A stretch of DNA of 27,089 nucleotides from Irpex lacteus (lineage: Eukaryota > Basidiomycota > Agaricomycetes > Polyporales > Irpicaceae): NCBI GenBank assembly GCA_001986395.2, contig MQVO02000120.1, positions 1 through 27,089 of the forward strand. The letters run 5' to 3'. This document shows positions 16,061 to 23,509 of the stretch, in pieces. The position numbers and the translations under genes were made by a program. Below the pieces are notes generated by a model. The model had not been told where the DNA came from, did not search any database, and saw nothing but the letters and a program-made list of their open reading frames with translations. Each line of letters begins with the position of its first letter. Positions within the stretch are counted from its first letter, which is position 1.

Positions 16061-16287
16061 TTGAGGAATGGTAGGAGTAAATAAAAATACATTAATGATC
16101 CTCCCAAATTAAAAATAAATAAACCCTCGTCCGAGGGTAACTATATATAAATTTAATATCTGAACTAACAAAGAATATAACTTATATATTTAATTATCTT
16201 TTCTTTAAAATTATTTTTTTTTTATAAATAAATGATTAACAATACTATGGTTGTACTGGCACCATTCCATTTGGGGTCTATTTTTTA
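16061..16287. other. Short spacer
   Basis: Holds one small GC hairpin (CCCTCGTCCGAGGG, 16123-16136). Nothing else recognised. Confidence 0.5.
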
Positions 16288-16620
16288 TTATTTTTTTATA
16301 TCTAGCTCCTCAGATTTAAGCACTTTAATAATATGTTTAATTCTGTTAAAACTTAAATAATATTGATAACAAGTAAAAATAAAGGCAAAAAATAAAGCTA
16401 TATATAAAATGTAAATAGGATTATTTATATAACTGTTTGATAGTAATAATAAGAAACTAGTTCCACCTAAAAATCTTAATGTTCTTATGAAAAATGTAGA
16501 ATTTAATTTAATTAAATTATCAGGTAGTGTTGGAGTTGAATACCCTTTTTTTACCCCAATAATTAGCCTAGATAAAATACTGATTTGATTTAATTTTTGG
16601 ATTTTATTTAATTTTTGCAT
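16288..16620 (-). CDS. Conserved-type mitochondrial membrane ORF, unknown function
   Basis: 110 residues from ATG at 16620, apparently intact. It has a basic N-terminus, then KKGYSTPTLPDNLIKLN, then two membrane segments (FIRTLRFLGGTSFLLLLS near 47-64 and YILYIALFFAFIFTCYQYY near 70-88), and a charged tail (RIKHIIKVLKSEELDIKK). The same pattern, in truncated form, is at 1847-2035. Such ORFs accompany plasmid-derived genes in basidiomycete mitochondria (family recollection, not checked). No catalytic motif. It is the best-preserved member of its family here. Confidence 0.6.
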   Translation of the reverse strand: MQKLNKIQKLNQISILSRLIIGVKKGYSTPTLPDNLIKLNSTFFIRTLRFLGGTSFLLLLSNSYINNPIYILYIALFFAFIFTCYQYYLSFNRIKHIIKVLKSEELDIKK

Positions 16621-16990
16621 AATATTTATGAAATTAAATATACTACTAAAAATCTATATATAAAATTTTTATTTTTATACATAAATAAAGATAGTATTAA
16701 TGTACTTAGATAATTAAAATTTTTATACTTAGCTTCTTTCCTTTTTTTAATAAAAAGGTATATACTTAAAAATAGTTAATTATCATTTAACAATCCACTT
16801 AAGAAATAATATACATACGTTTTATTTTTTTCTCAGGTCCTGATAATTAAGTGTTTTATAAATAAGATACAATATTTATGAATGTTAATATACTACACTA
16901 AAATAATTATTTTATTATTTTGTATCTCAATTAATAATAGTGCTTCTTTTAAGATTTCAATTTTATATTATTTTAATATTTCCTAAATCC
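16621..16990. other. AT-rich spacer
   Basis: No gene recognised; one family B-like hairpin at 16738-16758 (TTTCCTTTTTTTAATAAAAA, GG). Confidence 0.55.
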
Positions 16991-16995
16991 CCTGA

Positions 16996-17064
16996 TGCGA
17001 GTTAATGTAATGGAAAGCATAAGAGCCTGGTAAGCTCATAGAGTATATCCAATTCAGACACTCT
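16996..17064 (+). tRNA. Possible degenerate tRNA (Thr-like, GGU)
   Basis: The anticodon arm AGAGC-CTGGTAA-GCTCA and a D-arm-like ATGTAATGGAAAGCAT are present. The T-arm (TCCAATT loop) lacks a pairing stem, and only four acceptor pairs (GAGT/ACTC) are visible. A decayed tRNA or chance resemblance. Confidence 0.3.
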
Positions 17065-17358
17065 ATTCTTTCTTCTTTAATTATAATTAATTTCTTTTGG
17101 TTAGTAACCTTTGTGGAACGATAGTGGAACCTTGGTCCCCACCTTCCCCACCTTCACCACCTTCATCTATTTCCTTACGTGCCTCTATTTCGATTTTACC
17201 ATACCTCGAGTCATTACCTGAGCCATGAATTAGTTACCTAACACATTTAGTTAAAATAGCTTTAAGGTGTTCCCGACAATTTGATAGTTTTTAGCAATAG
17301 GTTTCCTTTTGCTAGAGGCCAAGTAAAGTTTCTCACACCTTACCCTAAATCTTACCTT

Positions 17359-17646
17359 TTAATTAATCTCTAAAGCAACACTATAAAAATATAATCCTTT
17401 ATACTCTTTATGAGTATCTAAATACCTGCTAATTGTTTTAGCACTCATTTTTAATTCTTTAGTTGCTTCTAATTTAGAACTAAAAGTAGGTTTATTATCA
17501 TTTAGCAATATAAATTTATTGTTAACACTTTTGTATACCCATACAGAAACAGTTTAATTAACAGCCTTTTTAATATTATTTAATAATAAATCTTTTTCTG
17601 CTTTGTTTAACCCTTCCCCCAAATTTAATTTATTTTTAGTTTTTGC
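17359..17646 (-). pseudogene. Homing endonuclease C-terminal part with NUMOD1 domain, one in-frame stop
   Basis: The frame reads LNLGEGLNKAEKDLLLNNIK, KAVN, TAA (17554-17556), then TVSVWVYKSVNNKFILLNDN, KPTFSSKLEATKELKMSAKT, ISRYLDTHKEYKGLYFYS and TAA. The part after the internal stop is a NUMOD1 module: VWVY...NN, S-K-x-E-A, and a Y-K-G-x-Y-F-Y-S ending. This module gives DNA-binding specificity to intron endonucleases. The catalytic domain is absent. The single TAA and missing N-terminus make it a remnant. Confidence 0.65.
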
Positions 17647-17908
17647 TACTTTTTTTGGGGTGGGACTGGCAAACAGACTCTAACTGGTAAATGTGGCTAA
17701 TGTAATGTAATATGTTCTACTCTTGATTAATTTATATCCTCTAACTAAACTCTTCTCTTTATTTTTATTTTGGCTCCCCACAAAGAATAATTTTATTCTT
17801 TATTTAGTTAAGTTCAATAGCATCCTTTAGGTAGCTTTATGTTAGCACACAGAATACTAAGCTTGAGTTAAACTTACTGCTAGTTCTAGACCAACTAGTC
17901 CAACAAAT

Positions 17909-17955
17909 CCCCAAAAAAACTAGTTAGAATTATTTCTAATTCCTAGTTTTTTGGG
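17909..17955. repeat. Family A palindrome, short form
   Basis: CCCCAAAAAAACTAG, core TTAGAATTATTTCTAA, CTAGTTTTTTGGG. The core is identical to that of the copy inside nad4 (19816). Confidence 0.95.
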
Positions 17956-18004
17956 TTAAGCGTATGGAATTAGTAAAAGATTAATATAAAATAAATTAAA
18001 TAAA

Positions 18005-18016
18005 AGTTTTTTTGGG
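18005..18016. repeat. Family A right end only
   Basis: AGTTTTTTTGGG, 14 nt before the copied atp8 start sequence. Confidence 0.55.
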
Positions 18017-18029
18017 AGAACTATTTAAA

Positions 18030-18049
18030 ATTAATACCATTTTTCTTTT
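18030..18049. repeat. Copy of the atp8 start region
   Basis: ATTAATACCATTTTTCTTTT equals 21174-21193 at the beginning of atp8. Confidence 0.75.
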
Positions 18050-18513
18050 CTTTTAATTTTATTTTAAATAAAAAGTAAGATAAATTATTTAGGGGAGAGG
18101 ACCTGACATGTAAACAATTGATACTCTAACCAATAATCGGAAACTAGAAATCAGGGATTAGTATTGCATAATAAATTCAAATGAGTTGGTACAAAAGAGA
18201 TAAATTAAATTTATTTATAGAGGAGATATAAGAATAATAAAAAGAAATAATTTGTTTTATTTTATATATAAAAAAAGGATAAAGGGAAGGGTAAAGGGGA
18301 GTATAACTATCTCTTTCAACTGAAGAGGCTGACCATTAACTTAAATTTAAATTAGATTATAGCGTAACCAGTCTCTGAAGATTCCATAACAATAGACATT
18401 GAACTGTGTAAAATACCACAGATATTCTTAACATTTACCATAGAATGTTACTGCCTATCTCCTGAGATAATTTTATTTATATTTGTAGGAAGAGCATATA
18501 AAAATATATTTTT

Positions 18514-18555
18514 ATTAATCTTTTTTTTATTAAAAAGGAGGGGGAGGACAAAAAA
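18514..18555. repeat. Family B hairpin, one arm extended
   Basis: TAATCTTTTTTTTATTAAAA followed by AGGAGGGGGAGGAC. AAAAAGGAGGGGGAGGAC recurs at 19619-19636. Confidence 0.65.
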
Positions 18556-18640
18556 AAAGGAAGCAGGGACAGATATAGGTTTCGTATAATCTCTTTTGAT
18601 CTCTACGAAATATTCCCGGAATATATGGACATTATGTTTA

Positions 18641-18832
18641 TCCAAGGAAAGCAATAGCCATCATAAGAACAAGGATGATTACACCAATAGACCATGGTAG
18701 AATCCGTGGAGCCTTGTATGATCCGTAGTATAGACCTCGAGCGATGTGTAGGTATACAAAGATGAAGAAGAATGAAGCTACATTAGCGTGGATGTATCGA
18801 ATCAACCATCCGTAGTTTACGTCTCGCATAAT
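18641..18832 (-). CDS. cob: Internal exon of cytochrome b (cob)
   Basis: 192 nt (64 codons), from ATTATGCGAGAC to GCTTTCCTTGGA, encoding [20 protein letters not shown], then [20 protein letters not shown] and [16 protein letters not shown]. This is the first heme-binding region of cytochrome b of complex III (the two His in RYIHAN and YLHIAR), perfectly preserved. Both ends coincide with places where fungal cob genes carry introns (before IMRDVN and after AFLG). A LAGLIDADG-NUMOD1 gene end lies just upstream in the same orientation, as expected for an intron ORF. No other cob exon is visible, so the rest is outside the window or lost. Confidence 0.88.
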
Positions 18833-18850
18833 CGCAGGTGTTATAATAAC

Positions 18851-19441
18851 TCGTTAGTTTTGCAGTGTAGAATAGAAGCTGTATCGGCCTAGGTAAGCCT
18901 TCCCTGTGTCAATGTTACGAGAAACAGCACGAGAAGTACGAGATAGGCCAATAGCCTCTTGAGCGTCTCCATAGTTGGTATATGGAGTAGTGTTAACTAG
19001 TACACCATTATCATAAATATAAATAGAACGTGATGTAACAGTTCGAGCAATAGCCTTTGCGTATTCGAGTTGATTCATTTCAGGAGTACGTTCCACAGGC
19101 ACTTCATAATTCAGTACCTCTGAAATAGTGTCTGATTCTGGTGCAATTCCAGTAACATTACTGTTGGTATAACGTCCTGAGTTGATATACTTACTAATTA
19201 GTACAAGGAGCTTACGACCTTGAATTAGATAAGCATAACCCCACTTGTACATATACAGAGCTAGACACCATAGAGAGAAATCAACACCCTTTCGAGTTTG
19301 GAATGGCATAGAAAGGAAAAAAGGCATTAGATAGTCGTATAGCGCATCAATATTAATAATTGAAATAGTGATAACGCTAGTGTTTCGGTTTAGTGTACTA
19401 CTAATTACTGGAGCTGCTCTATCAATAGTGAATGTACACAT
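18851..19441 (-). pseudogene. LAGLIDADG endonuclease C-terminal half with NUMOD1 (cob intron ORF)
   Basis: 195 residues, starting within the second LAGLIDADG domain (LMPFFLSMPFQTRKGVDFSL, then WGYAYLIQGRKLLVLISKYI). A linker and a NUMOD1 module follow (SIYIYDNGVLVNTTPYTNYG, DAQEAIGLSRTSRAVSRNID, TGKAYLGRYSFYS). The first LAGLIDADG motif is absent. Upstream sequence is a nad4L piece, not the rest of the endonuclease, so the gene is truncated. It ends about 20 nt before the cob exon, as intron-encoded ORFs often do. GC content is higher than around it, and codon use resembles the cob exon. Confidence 0.75.
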
Positions 19442-19496
19442 TTGTGGTAGGCATTGCAGGAATGTTCACTAAATGGAATAGGTGTAATTTCAACTC

Positions 19497-19577
19497 GACA
19501 GCTAGAAGCATAAGTTCAATGCTAATAAGAAGCATAAGTAGATTCTTACGGTTAAGGATAATAAGATATAACCAAAA
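19497..19577 (-). pseudogene. nad4L: nad4L internal fragment joined to a cob intron ORF
   Basis: The frame reads FWLYLIILNRKNLLMLLISI followed by ELMLLAV, the central membrane region of Nad4L (complex I), including the conserved Glu of IELMLLAV. The usual N-terminus and the remaining two-thirds of the protein are missing. The frame runs on as ELKLHLFHLVNIPAMPTTN, which is not Nad4L, and leads into the endonuclease at 19441 in another frame. It may be an exon followed by an intron, or a recombination join. Confidence 0.65.
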
Positions 19578-19599
19578 TTTAAAATATCCCTCCAATATT

Positions 19600-19650
19600 A
19601 ATTTTATTTAGTTAAATTAAAAAGGAGGGGGAGGACTAGGTTTACTTTTA
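19600..19650. repeat. Dispersed repeat, copy 1 (partner 20773-20826)
   Basis: ATTTTATTTAGTTAAATTAA(AAA) and CTAGGTTTACTTTTATTG match 20773-20795 and 20809-20826. The 12 nt between them differ: GGAGGGGGAGGA here, TTATTTTTCTTC there. Confidence 0.75.
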
Positions 19651-19682
19651 TTGCTTCAGGGCACAAGTTAATTCTTTTCTTT

Positions 19683-19940
19683 TCTATTACTTGAGTAACT
19701 CCTCTGTAGAAAGATATTACTCTTGTTTGAGAACTATCATATAATACACCTCCTGCACAAATAAATAGTCCAGGTGAAACTAGTCCTTTAGCTAATCCTA
19801 AGTTAATAGCACCTTCCCCCAAAAAAACTAGTTAGAATTATTTCTAATTCCTAGTTTTTTGGGTTAGCTTGTATACTGTTACTAAAAACAGCTAAAAGAT
19901 AAACTGCAGCTTGAGAAACTGAACTAAACAAAAAACTAAT
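19683..19940 (-). pseudogene. nad4: nad4 internal fragment, interrupted by a family A palindrome
   Basis: Reads FLFSSVSQAAVYLLAVFSNS followed by IQA, then the palindrome (19816-19863), then EGAINLGLAKGLVSPGLFIC, AGGVLYDSSQTRVISFYRGV, TQVI. This is the conserved centre of Nad4, a proton-pumping subunit of complex I. Without the palindrome the reading continues as SIQAKEGAI, matching normal SIQGIEGAI in length and frame. Both outer ends are lost. A separate nad4 start on the other strand is at 26755, so this is an extra, partial copy. Confidence 0.8.
19816..19863. repeat. Family A palindrome inside nad4
   Basis: CCCCCAAAAAAACTAG, core TTAGAATTATTTCTAA, CTAGTTTTTTGGG. It interrupts a conserved block of Nad4. 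Confidence 0.95.
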
Positions 19941-20925
19941 AATTTCTATTATTTTTGTAGAAATAATTATAACCTTTAATTAATCTCAACCTGAGGATGA
20001 GATTTGCAGGGTGATAAAAGGCCATTCTGCAGGTTAAAGTACAAATTTCATTATAAACAAAGATGAATAGTAAATGAGGAGTAGGGTTATTTAAGGAGAC
20101 CTGCACTAAGTTGTATCGGCATTAATTTAATTAAATATAAAAAGTTACAAAAACATTCTTCAATAAAAATATAATTAACCTACAAAATAAACAGGTGGTG
20201 GTTACTCCTATAATTGCTTACGATAATTGCGATCTTTTAAAATTAAAAATTATTTTTCTTCCTATTAAAAAAAGTATTAAAGTTAAATTCATTGTTTGAT
20301 TACTATAAAGTAAATTATTTTAAAAAGTAGTCAAAAGTGATTATCCACTACTATCCTGTTAGATAATCTCCTGCCTGATGCCGCCTTCGGAGGCCTCGCA
20401 TCCGACGGTGGCTATCATCTCCTTAAAAATAAGCCTCCCTCTGAATAAGTGTGTACCCCCTTACTATTAATATTGCTATAACCATAATAACCCGATAATT
20501 ATAAATATTGTATAACTAATTAGGTTAAAATTATAAACTATTGTTCTCCCCTTTTTTTTTATAAATAAAAAAGGATTCAAGTAAAAACTTTTCCACCCTA
20601 TTGATTTAATAACAATAAACACTATTGAATATAACTACCTAATTTTTAATAAACTAAGCTGTTTAGGGTTATTTACAACTGCGCCTAATATAATCTTGAA
20701 TAAAAACAACCTACAGCTAAAAATTAAACACTGTTGTTCATAACACCTATAAACTATTATTATATTTATGATAATTTTATTTAGTTAAATTAAAAATTAT
20801 TTTTCTTCCTAGGTTTACTTTTATTGTAAAAATTTTTCTTTTTATAATTCTCTATAATATTATACATATAAACTTAATCCAATAGAGAAGGAATAATCTC
20901 TAAATAAATTTAAAGATTCTCCCTC
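19941..20925. other. Long spacer with one GC-rich stem
   Basis: No gene recognised. A GC-rich block at 20372-20424 folds around GATGCCGCC/GCATC (with CCTTCGGAGG inside). A family B hairpin is at 20547-20574, and the second copy of the 19600 repeat is at 20773-20826. The rest is AT-rich. Confidence 0.5.
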
Positions 20926-20970
20926 CCCTATTCTTTTATTTATATTTTTTATTTTTTGTTTTTAAATTTA
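20926..20970. repeat. 45-nt direct repeat, copy 2
   Basis: CCCTATTCTTTTATTTATAT, TTTTTATTTTTTGTTTTTAA, ATTTA; identical to 21466-21510. A shorter copy is at 897. Confidence 0.9.
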
Positions 20971-21039
20971 TGTTTAAGAAAATAAAATTTATACTCTCTT
21001 ATATAATTAAATACTTTTTTTATTTAGATATATAAAAAT

Positions 21040-21086
21040 AATTAAATAATAAGTAACTAAAATAATAATTAAATAATTAAATATTT
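21040..21086. repeat. 47-nt inverted repeat, left arm
   Basis: AATTAAATAATAAGTAACTA to TAATTAAATATTT; the exact reverse complement of 21514-21560. The two arms enclose atp8, trnI and trnF. Confidence 0.92.
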
Positions 21087-21153
21087 ATAAAATTTTAAAG
21101 TTCTATAAATCTATTCCTTATATTAAGGGATAAATAACTTTTAATTAAATTAA

Positions 21154-21312
21154 ATTTATAATAAATTTGGGGGATTAATACCATTTTTCTTTTTAAATCA
21201 ATTATTTTACGGTTATATAATCTTATTCGCCTTATTAGTATTAGTTTCATGAGTAATTTTACCATATCTTTTACAGTTACAAATCGTGAGATTATTAATA
21301 ACTAAATTATAA
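21154..21312 (+). CDS. atp8: ATP synthase subunit 8 (atp8), N-terminus altered
   Basis: With UGA as Trp the frame reads LIPFFFLNQLFYGYIILFAL, then LVLVSWVILPYLLQLQIVRL, then LITKL and TAA at 21310. This is the Fo membrane subunit 8 of ATP synthase: one N-terminal membrane helix and a short basic end. Family proteins begin M-P-Q-L-I-P-F. Here MPQ is replaced by in-frame IYNKFGG after a stop, with no ATG, so initiation would need ATT or ATA, or the start was lost by recombination. A copy of the start region at 18030 supports rearrangement. Confidence 0.78.
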
Positions 21313-21319
21313 TATAAAT

Positions 21320-21392
21320 AAGTCTATTATTTAATGGTTTAAAATATCTCCTTGATAAGGAGGCAATAGATGTTCGATCCATCTTAGACTTA
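21320..21392 (+). tRNA. trnI: tRNA-Ile (GAU), copy 1
   Basis: Acceptor AAGTCTA/TAGACTT, anticodon loop TTGATAA on stem CTCC/GGAG, T-arm AGATG-TTCGATC-CATCT, discriminator A. A second tRNA with the same anticodon is at 23510. Confidence 0.92.
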
Positions 21393-21394
21393 AA

Positions 21395-21468
21395 GTTCCC
21401 ATAGCTTAATTTGGTTAGAGCAATAAATTGAAGCTTTATTGATAAAAGTTCAAGTCTTTTTGGGGACC
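21395..21468 (+). tRNA. trnF: tRNA-Phe (GAA)
   Basis: Acceptor GTTCCCA/TGGGGAC, anticodon stem-loop ATAAA-TTGAAGC-TTTAT, T-arm AAAAG-TTCAAGT-CTTTT. The discriminator is C, unusual for Phe, where A is common. The direct repeat begins at its 3' end. Confidence 0.92.
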
Positions 21469-21510
21469 CTATTCTTTTATTTATATTTTTTATTTTTTGT
21501 TTTTAAATTT
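21466..21510. repeat. 45-nt direct repeat, copy 3
   Basis: Same sequence as 20926-20970, starting at the last bases of trnF. Confidence 0.9.
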
Positions 21511-21513
21511 AAA

Positions 21514-21560
21514 AAATATTTAATTATTTAATTATTATTTTAGTTACTTATTATTTAATT
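21514..21560. repeat. 47-nt inverted repeat, right arm
   Basis: Exact reverse complement of 21040-21086. It lies within the open frame of the nad2 end. Confidence 0.92.
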
Positions 21561-21681
21561 AAATCTATTTATATTAATAAGAGTATTTCTTATATTTTAT
21601 CTTTTAATATTATTTTATTAATATCTTTTTATTTTTATTTACCTTATTTATTAGAAGGTTTATATCTTTTATTATTATAAT
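21519..21681 (+). pseudogene. nad2: 3' end of nad2, overlapping nad3
   Basis: The frame into ATG of nad3 reads [20 protein letters not shown], then [15 protein letters not shown] and TAA. The sequence TAATG makes the stop of this frame and the start of nad3 share one base, the classic nad2/nad3 overlap of fungal mitochondria. The hydrophobic C-terminal helix fits Nad2 (complex I). Upstream, the frame enters the inverted and direct repeats, so only about 55 codons remain. The identification rests mainly on the overlap and hydrophobic profile. Confidence 0.5.
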
Positions 21682-21990
21682 GTTTCATATTTATCTTTAT
21701 TTAAGTCCTATTGTTGCTATTTTATTAATATTAATTAATTATTTTATATCTTTAGATAATTCTTATATTGAAAAGAAAAGTCCTTTTGAATGTGGTTTTA
21801 CTTCTTATGAACAATCTAGATCTTCTTTTAATGTTTCTTTCATTTTAGTTGCTATCTTATTTTTACCTTTTGATTTAGAAATCTCTTCTCTTTTACCTTA
21901 TGTTATCTCCGCTTATAATAATAATCTTTACGGTTTATTTATCTTATTATTCTTTTTATTTATTTTAATACCCTTTAATAATCCAGCCGA
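21680..21990 (+). CDS. nad3: NADH dehydrogenase subunit 3 (nad3), 3' end lost
   Basis: ATG at 21680. It encodes a membrane helix, then [20 protein letters not shown] (the conserved loop with Cys), [20 protein letters not shown] (the FDLE signature) and a last helix ending LLFFLFILI. The conserved Nad3 ending (G-F-x-Y-E-x-x-K-G-A-L) is missing. From about 21968-22000 the sequence becomes a cox1 exon in another frame. The nad3 frame runs on to a stop near 22072, giving an out-of-frame tail. Complex I membrane arm protein; this copy would have an altered C-terminus. Confidence 0.85.
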
Positions 21991-22002
21991 TATCTTTTTA
22001 TT

Positions 22003-22326
22003 GCTGGAGGAGGTGACCCTGTACTATACCAACACCTATTCTTCCAAACAATTCTATATGTTATTCCTCTAGTTATTATGCCTTCGGGTTTCCGGTTTAA
22101 CGCATTTTATTCACTCTATGCAAAGCGATTTCCTAACGCAGTAGCTCCAAGTCAATCATTTCTTGAATGGCTGATTGGGTTTGCTGTAGGCGATGGTAGC
22201 TTTGTAGTTAACAGCCGAGGAACTGCTGTATTCGTGATTACACAACTTACTGAAGATATTCAGGTACTTCTGAACATTATTTTTGTTTACAGGGGAGAAA
22301 TAAAAGTTAATATATTAATAAATTAA
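22003..22326 (+). pseudogene. cox1: cox1 exon end plus N-terminus of an intron LAGLIDADG ORF
   Basis: [13 protein letters not shown] (22003-22041) is the conserved cytochrome oxidase subunit 1 stretch just before the Cu-B His region. It runs in frame into [60 protein letters not shown], i.e. an exon-fused intron ORF with a first LAGLIDADG motif (WLIGFAVGDGSF). The endonuclease stops at 22324 after about 90 residues, well short of two-motif size. The exon start is cut off by the join to nad3. GC content is higher than the surroundings, like the cob region. Confidence 0.82.
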
Positions 22327-22397
22327 GAATAAATATAATAAACTGTTTGAACTATACTAATATTTCTAATATGTAAGATTAAAGAATATAAATATAA

Positions 22398-22790
22398 TTA
22401 ATTACTATTTATACAATTAAAGAATATATAATTTGAACTCTTAGTTAAGGAGCGTAGCGAGTGAGTGGAACGAGGGATACTATAGATTAAAATAAACAAA
22501 AATCTTCTTTTCTTAAACTCTTTAGCATTAACCACAATACAACTTGTAGTATTATTACTTCTACCGAACCCTCCGTATAAACAATTTAATAATAATTTAG
22601 CAATCCATCTTTTTGCCCCTTTTGACTCAGCTTTAACTTTATATAAAGTATTTACATAATCAGAGAAAATATCAACTTTCTCACAGGAGTAGCCTCCTTT
22701 AATAATAAATTGATATTCAGGAATTAAATTTTTAGCCATTTTCAACTCTTCAGAGAAATAAATAGCAGTCCATTTACCTACCTCCTTTTA
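22398..22790 (-). pseudogene. dpo fragment, polymerase domain with motif B
   Basis: From about 22790 the frame reads WTAIYFSEELKMAKNLIPEY, QFIIKGGYSCEKVDIFSDYV, YKVKAESKGAKRWIAKLLLN, CLYGGFGR. This is the fingers/palm region of a family-B, protein-primed DNA polymerase. Motif B is KLLLNCLYG, with the key Lys, Asn, Tyr and Gly. After NNTTSCIVVNAKEFKKRRF the similarity fades and the frame stops. Motifs A and C are not seen. Together with 24573-25649 (exonuclease domain, same strand, higher coordinates) it could come from one plasmid gene whose middle is lost. Confidence 0.75.
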
Positions 22791-22791
22791 T

Positions 22792-23085
22792 TTAAATAAA
22801 AATAAAAATAAGGAAAGTAGCTACTTGTTCCATTAAAAAAAATAATGGTTCAATCGAAGCATTAGATAATGGAACTCCCTCTTCTATCCTTTTTTTTATT
22901 AAAAAAAAAGGGGAAGAAGATTTTAGTTGGTTTGTAGATGAGGATGGTAAGATGATAGACTATAATAAAAAGATTAATGTTTTTGAAGCTGTACAATTAT
23001 TGCACCACTTTCTAAACAAAAAGTATGGTATATCTAAGGAAACGGTTAAAGAAATAAAATTTATATCTAATATTTTTTTATTCTA
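22792..23085 (+). CDS. Unidentified ORF with an in-frame family B hairpin
   Basis: With table 4 the frame reads VATCSIKKNNGSIEALDNGT, PSS, then the hairpin (ILFFIKKKG), then EEDFSWFVDEDGKMIDYNKK, INVFEAVQLLHHFLNKKYG, ISKETVKEIKFISNIFLF and TAA. The hairpin keeps the frame open. No start codon is evident at the left, where another A/T hairpin lies. Charged, soluble-looking and of unknown family; its position between dpo pieces suggests a plasmid origin. Confidence 0.45.
22886..22918. repeat. Family B hairpin inside an ORF
   Basis: TATCCTTTTTTTTATTAAAA followed by AAAAAGGGGAAG, translated as LFFIKKKG. Confidence 0.8.
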
Positions 23086-23509
23086 ACAGCTGTGTAATTG
23101 TAAGACTCTATTAAAATTTTATTTACTTTATATTTTTATACTTTACTTTGTTGAAGACTATTAAAATTATAACCTCTCTACTTAAACATTTTTTATTTTT
23201 TTATTTCTTTATTTTTATTTATTGAATATAATAATCTAATTATAATATTTTATTTTAAGTTTTAATTTTAATATTATAAATTTAATTTATTTAATAAAAG
23301 GAATGATGTGAATATAATTGGCACTCATATATCTAGATGTTATGTTCCGAACTCCTGAAGAACCACGGTTAAGTGTGGTGGGATCAGTAGGAACAGTAAG
23401 TAATATGACAAGGAGGTGTGGCGACCTGACGTTTAAGTACATACCAATTTTATTTTTGGGTTTATTAACCCCCTATGAACCTTTTAATAAAGCTAAATAT
23501 AAATTAATT
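23086..23509. other. Spacer before trnI
   Basis: AT-rich to about 23300. The segment 23320-23440 is more GC-rich (GTGTGGTGGGATCAGTAGG) and can be read as an ORF running into trnI, but I recognise no protein in it. Confidence 0.45.

Larger units (their letters stand above)
17647..18447. other. Spacer with repeats
   Basis: No gene recognised. Contains family A copies at 17909 and 18005 and, at 18030-18049, a 20-nt copy of the atp8 start region. Confidence 0.6.

Noticed and set aside
18448..18654. Minus-strand ORF of 68 residues after the cob exon
   Set aside because: Starts at a non-ATG codon overlapping the cob exon in another frame and ends in a family B hairpin; more likely intron sequence than a gene.
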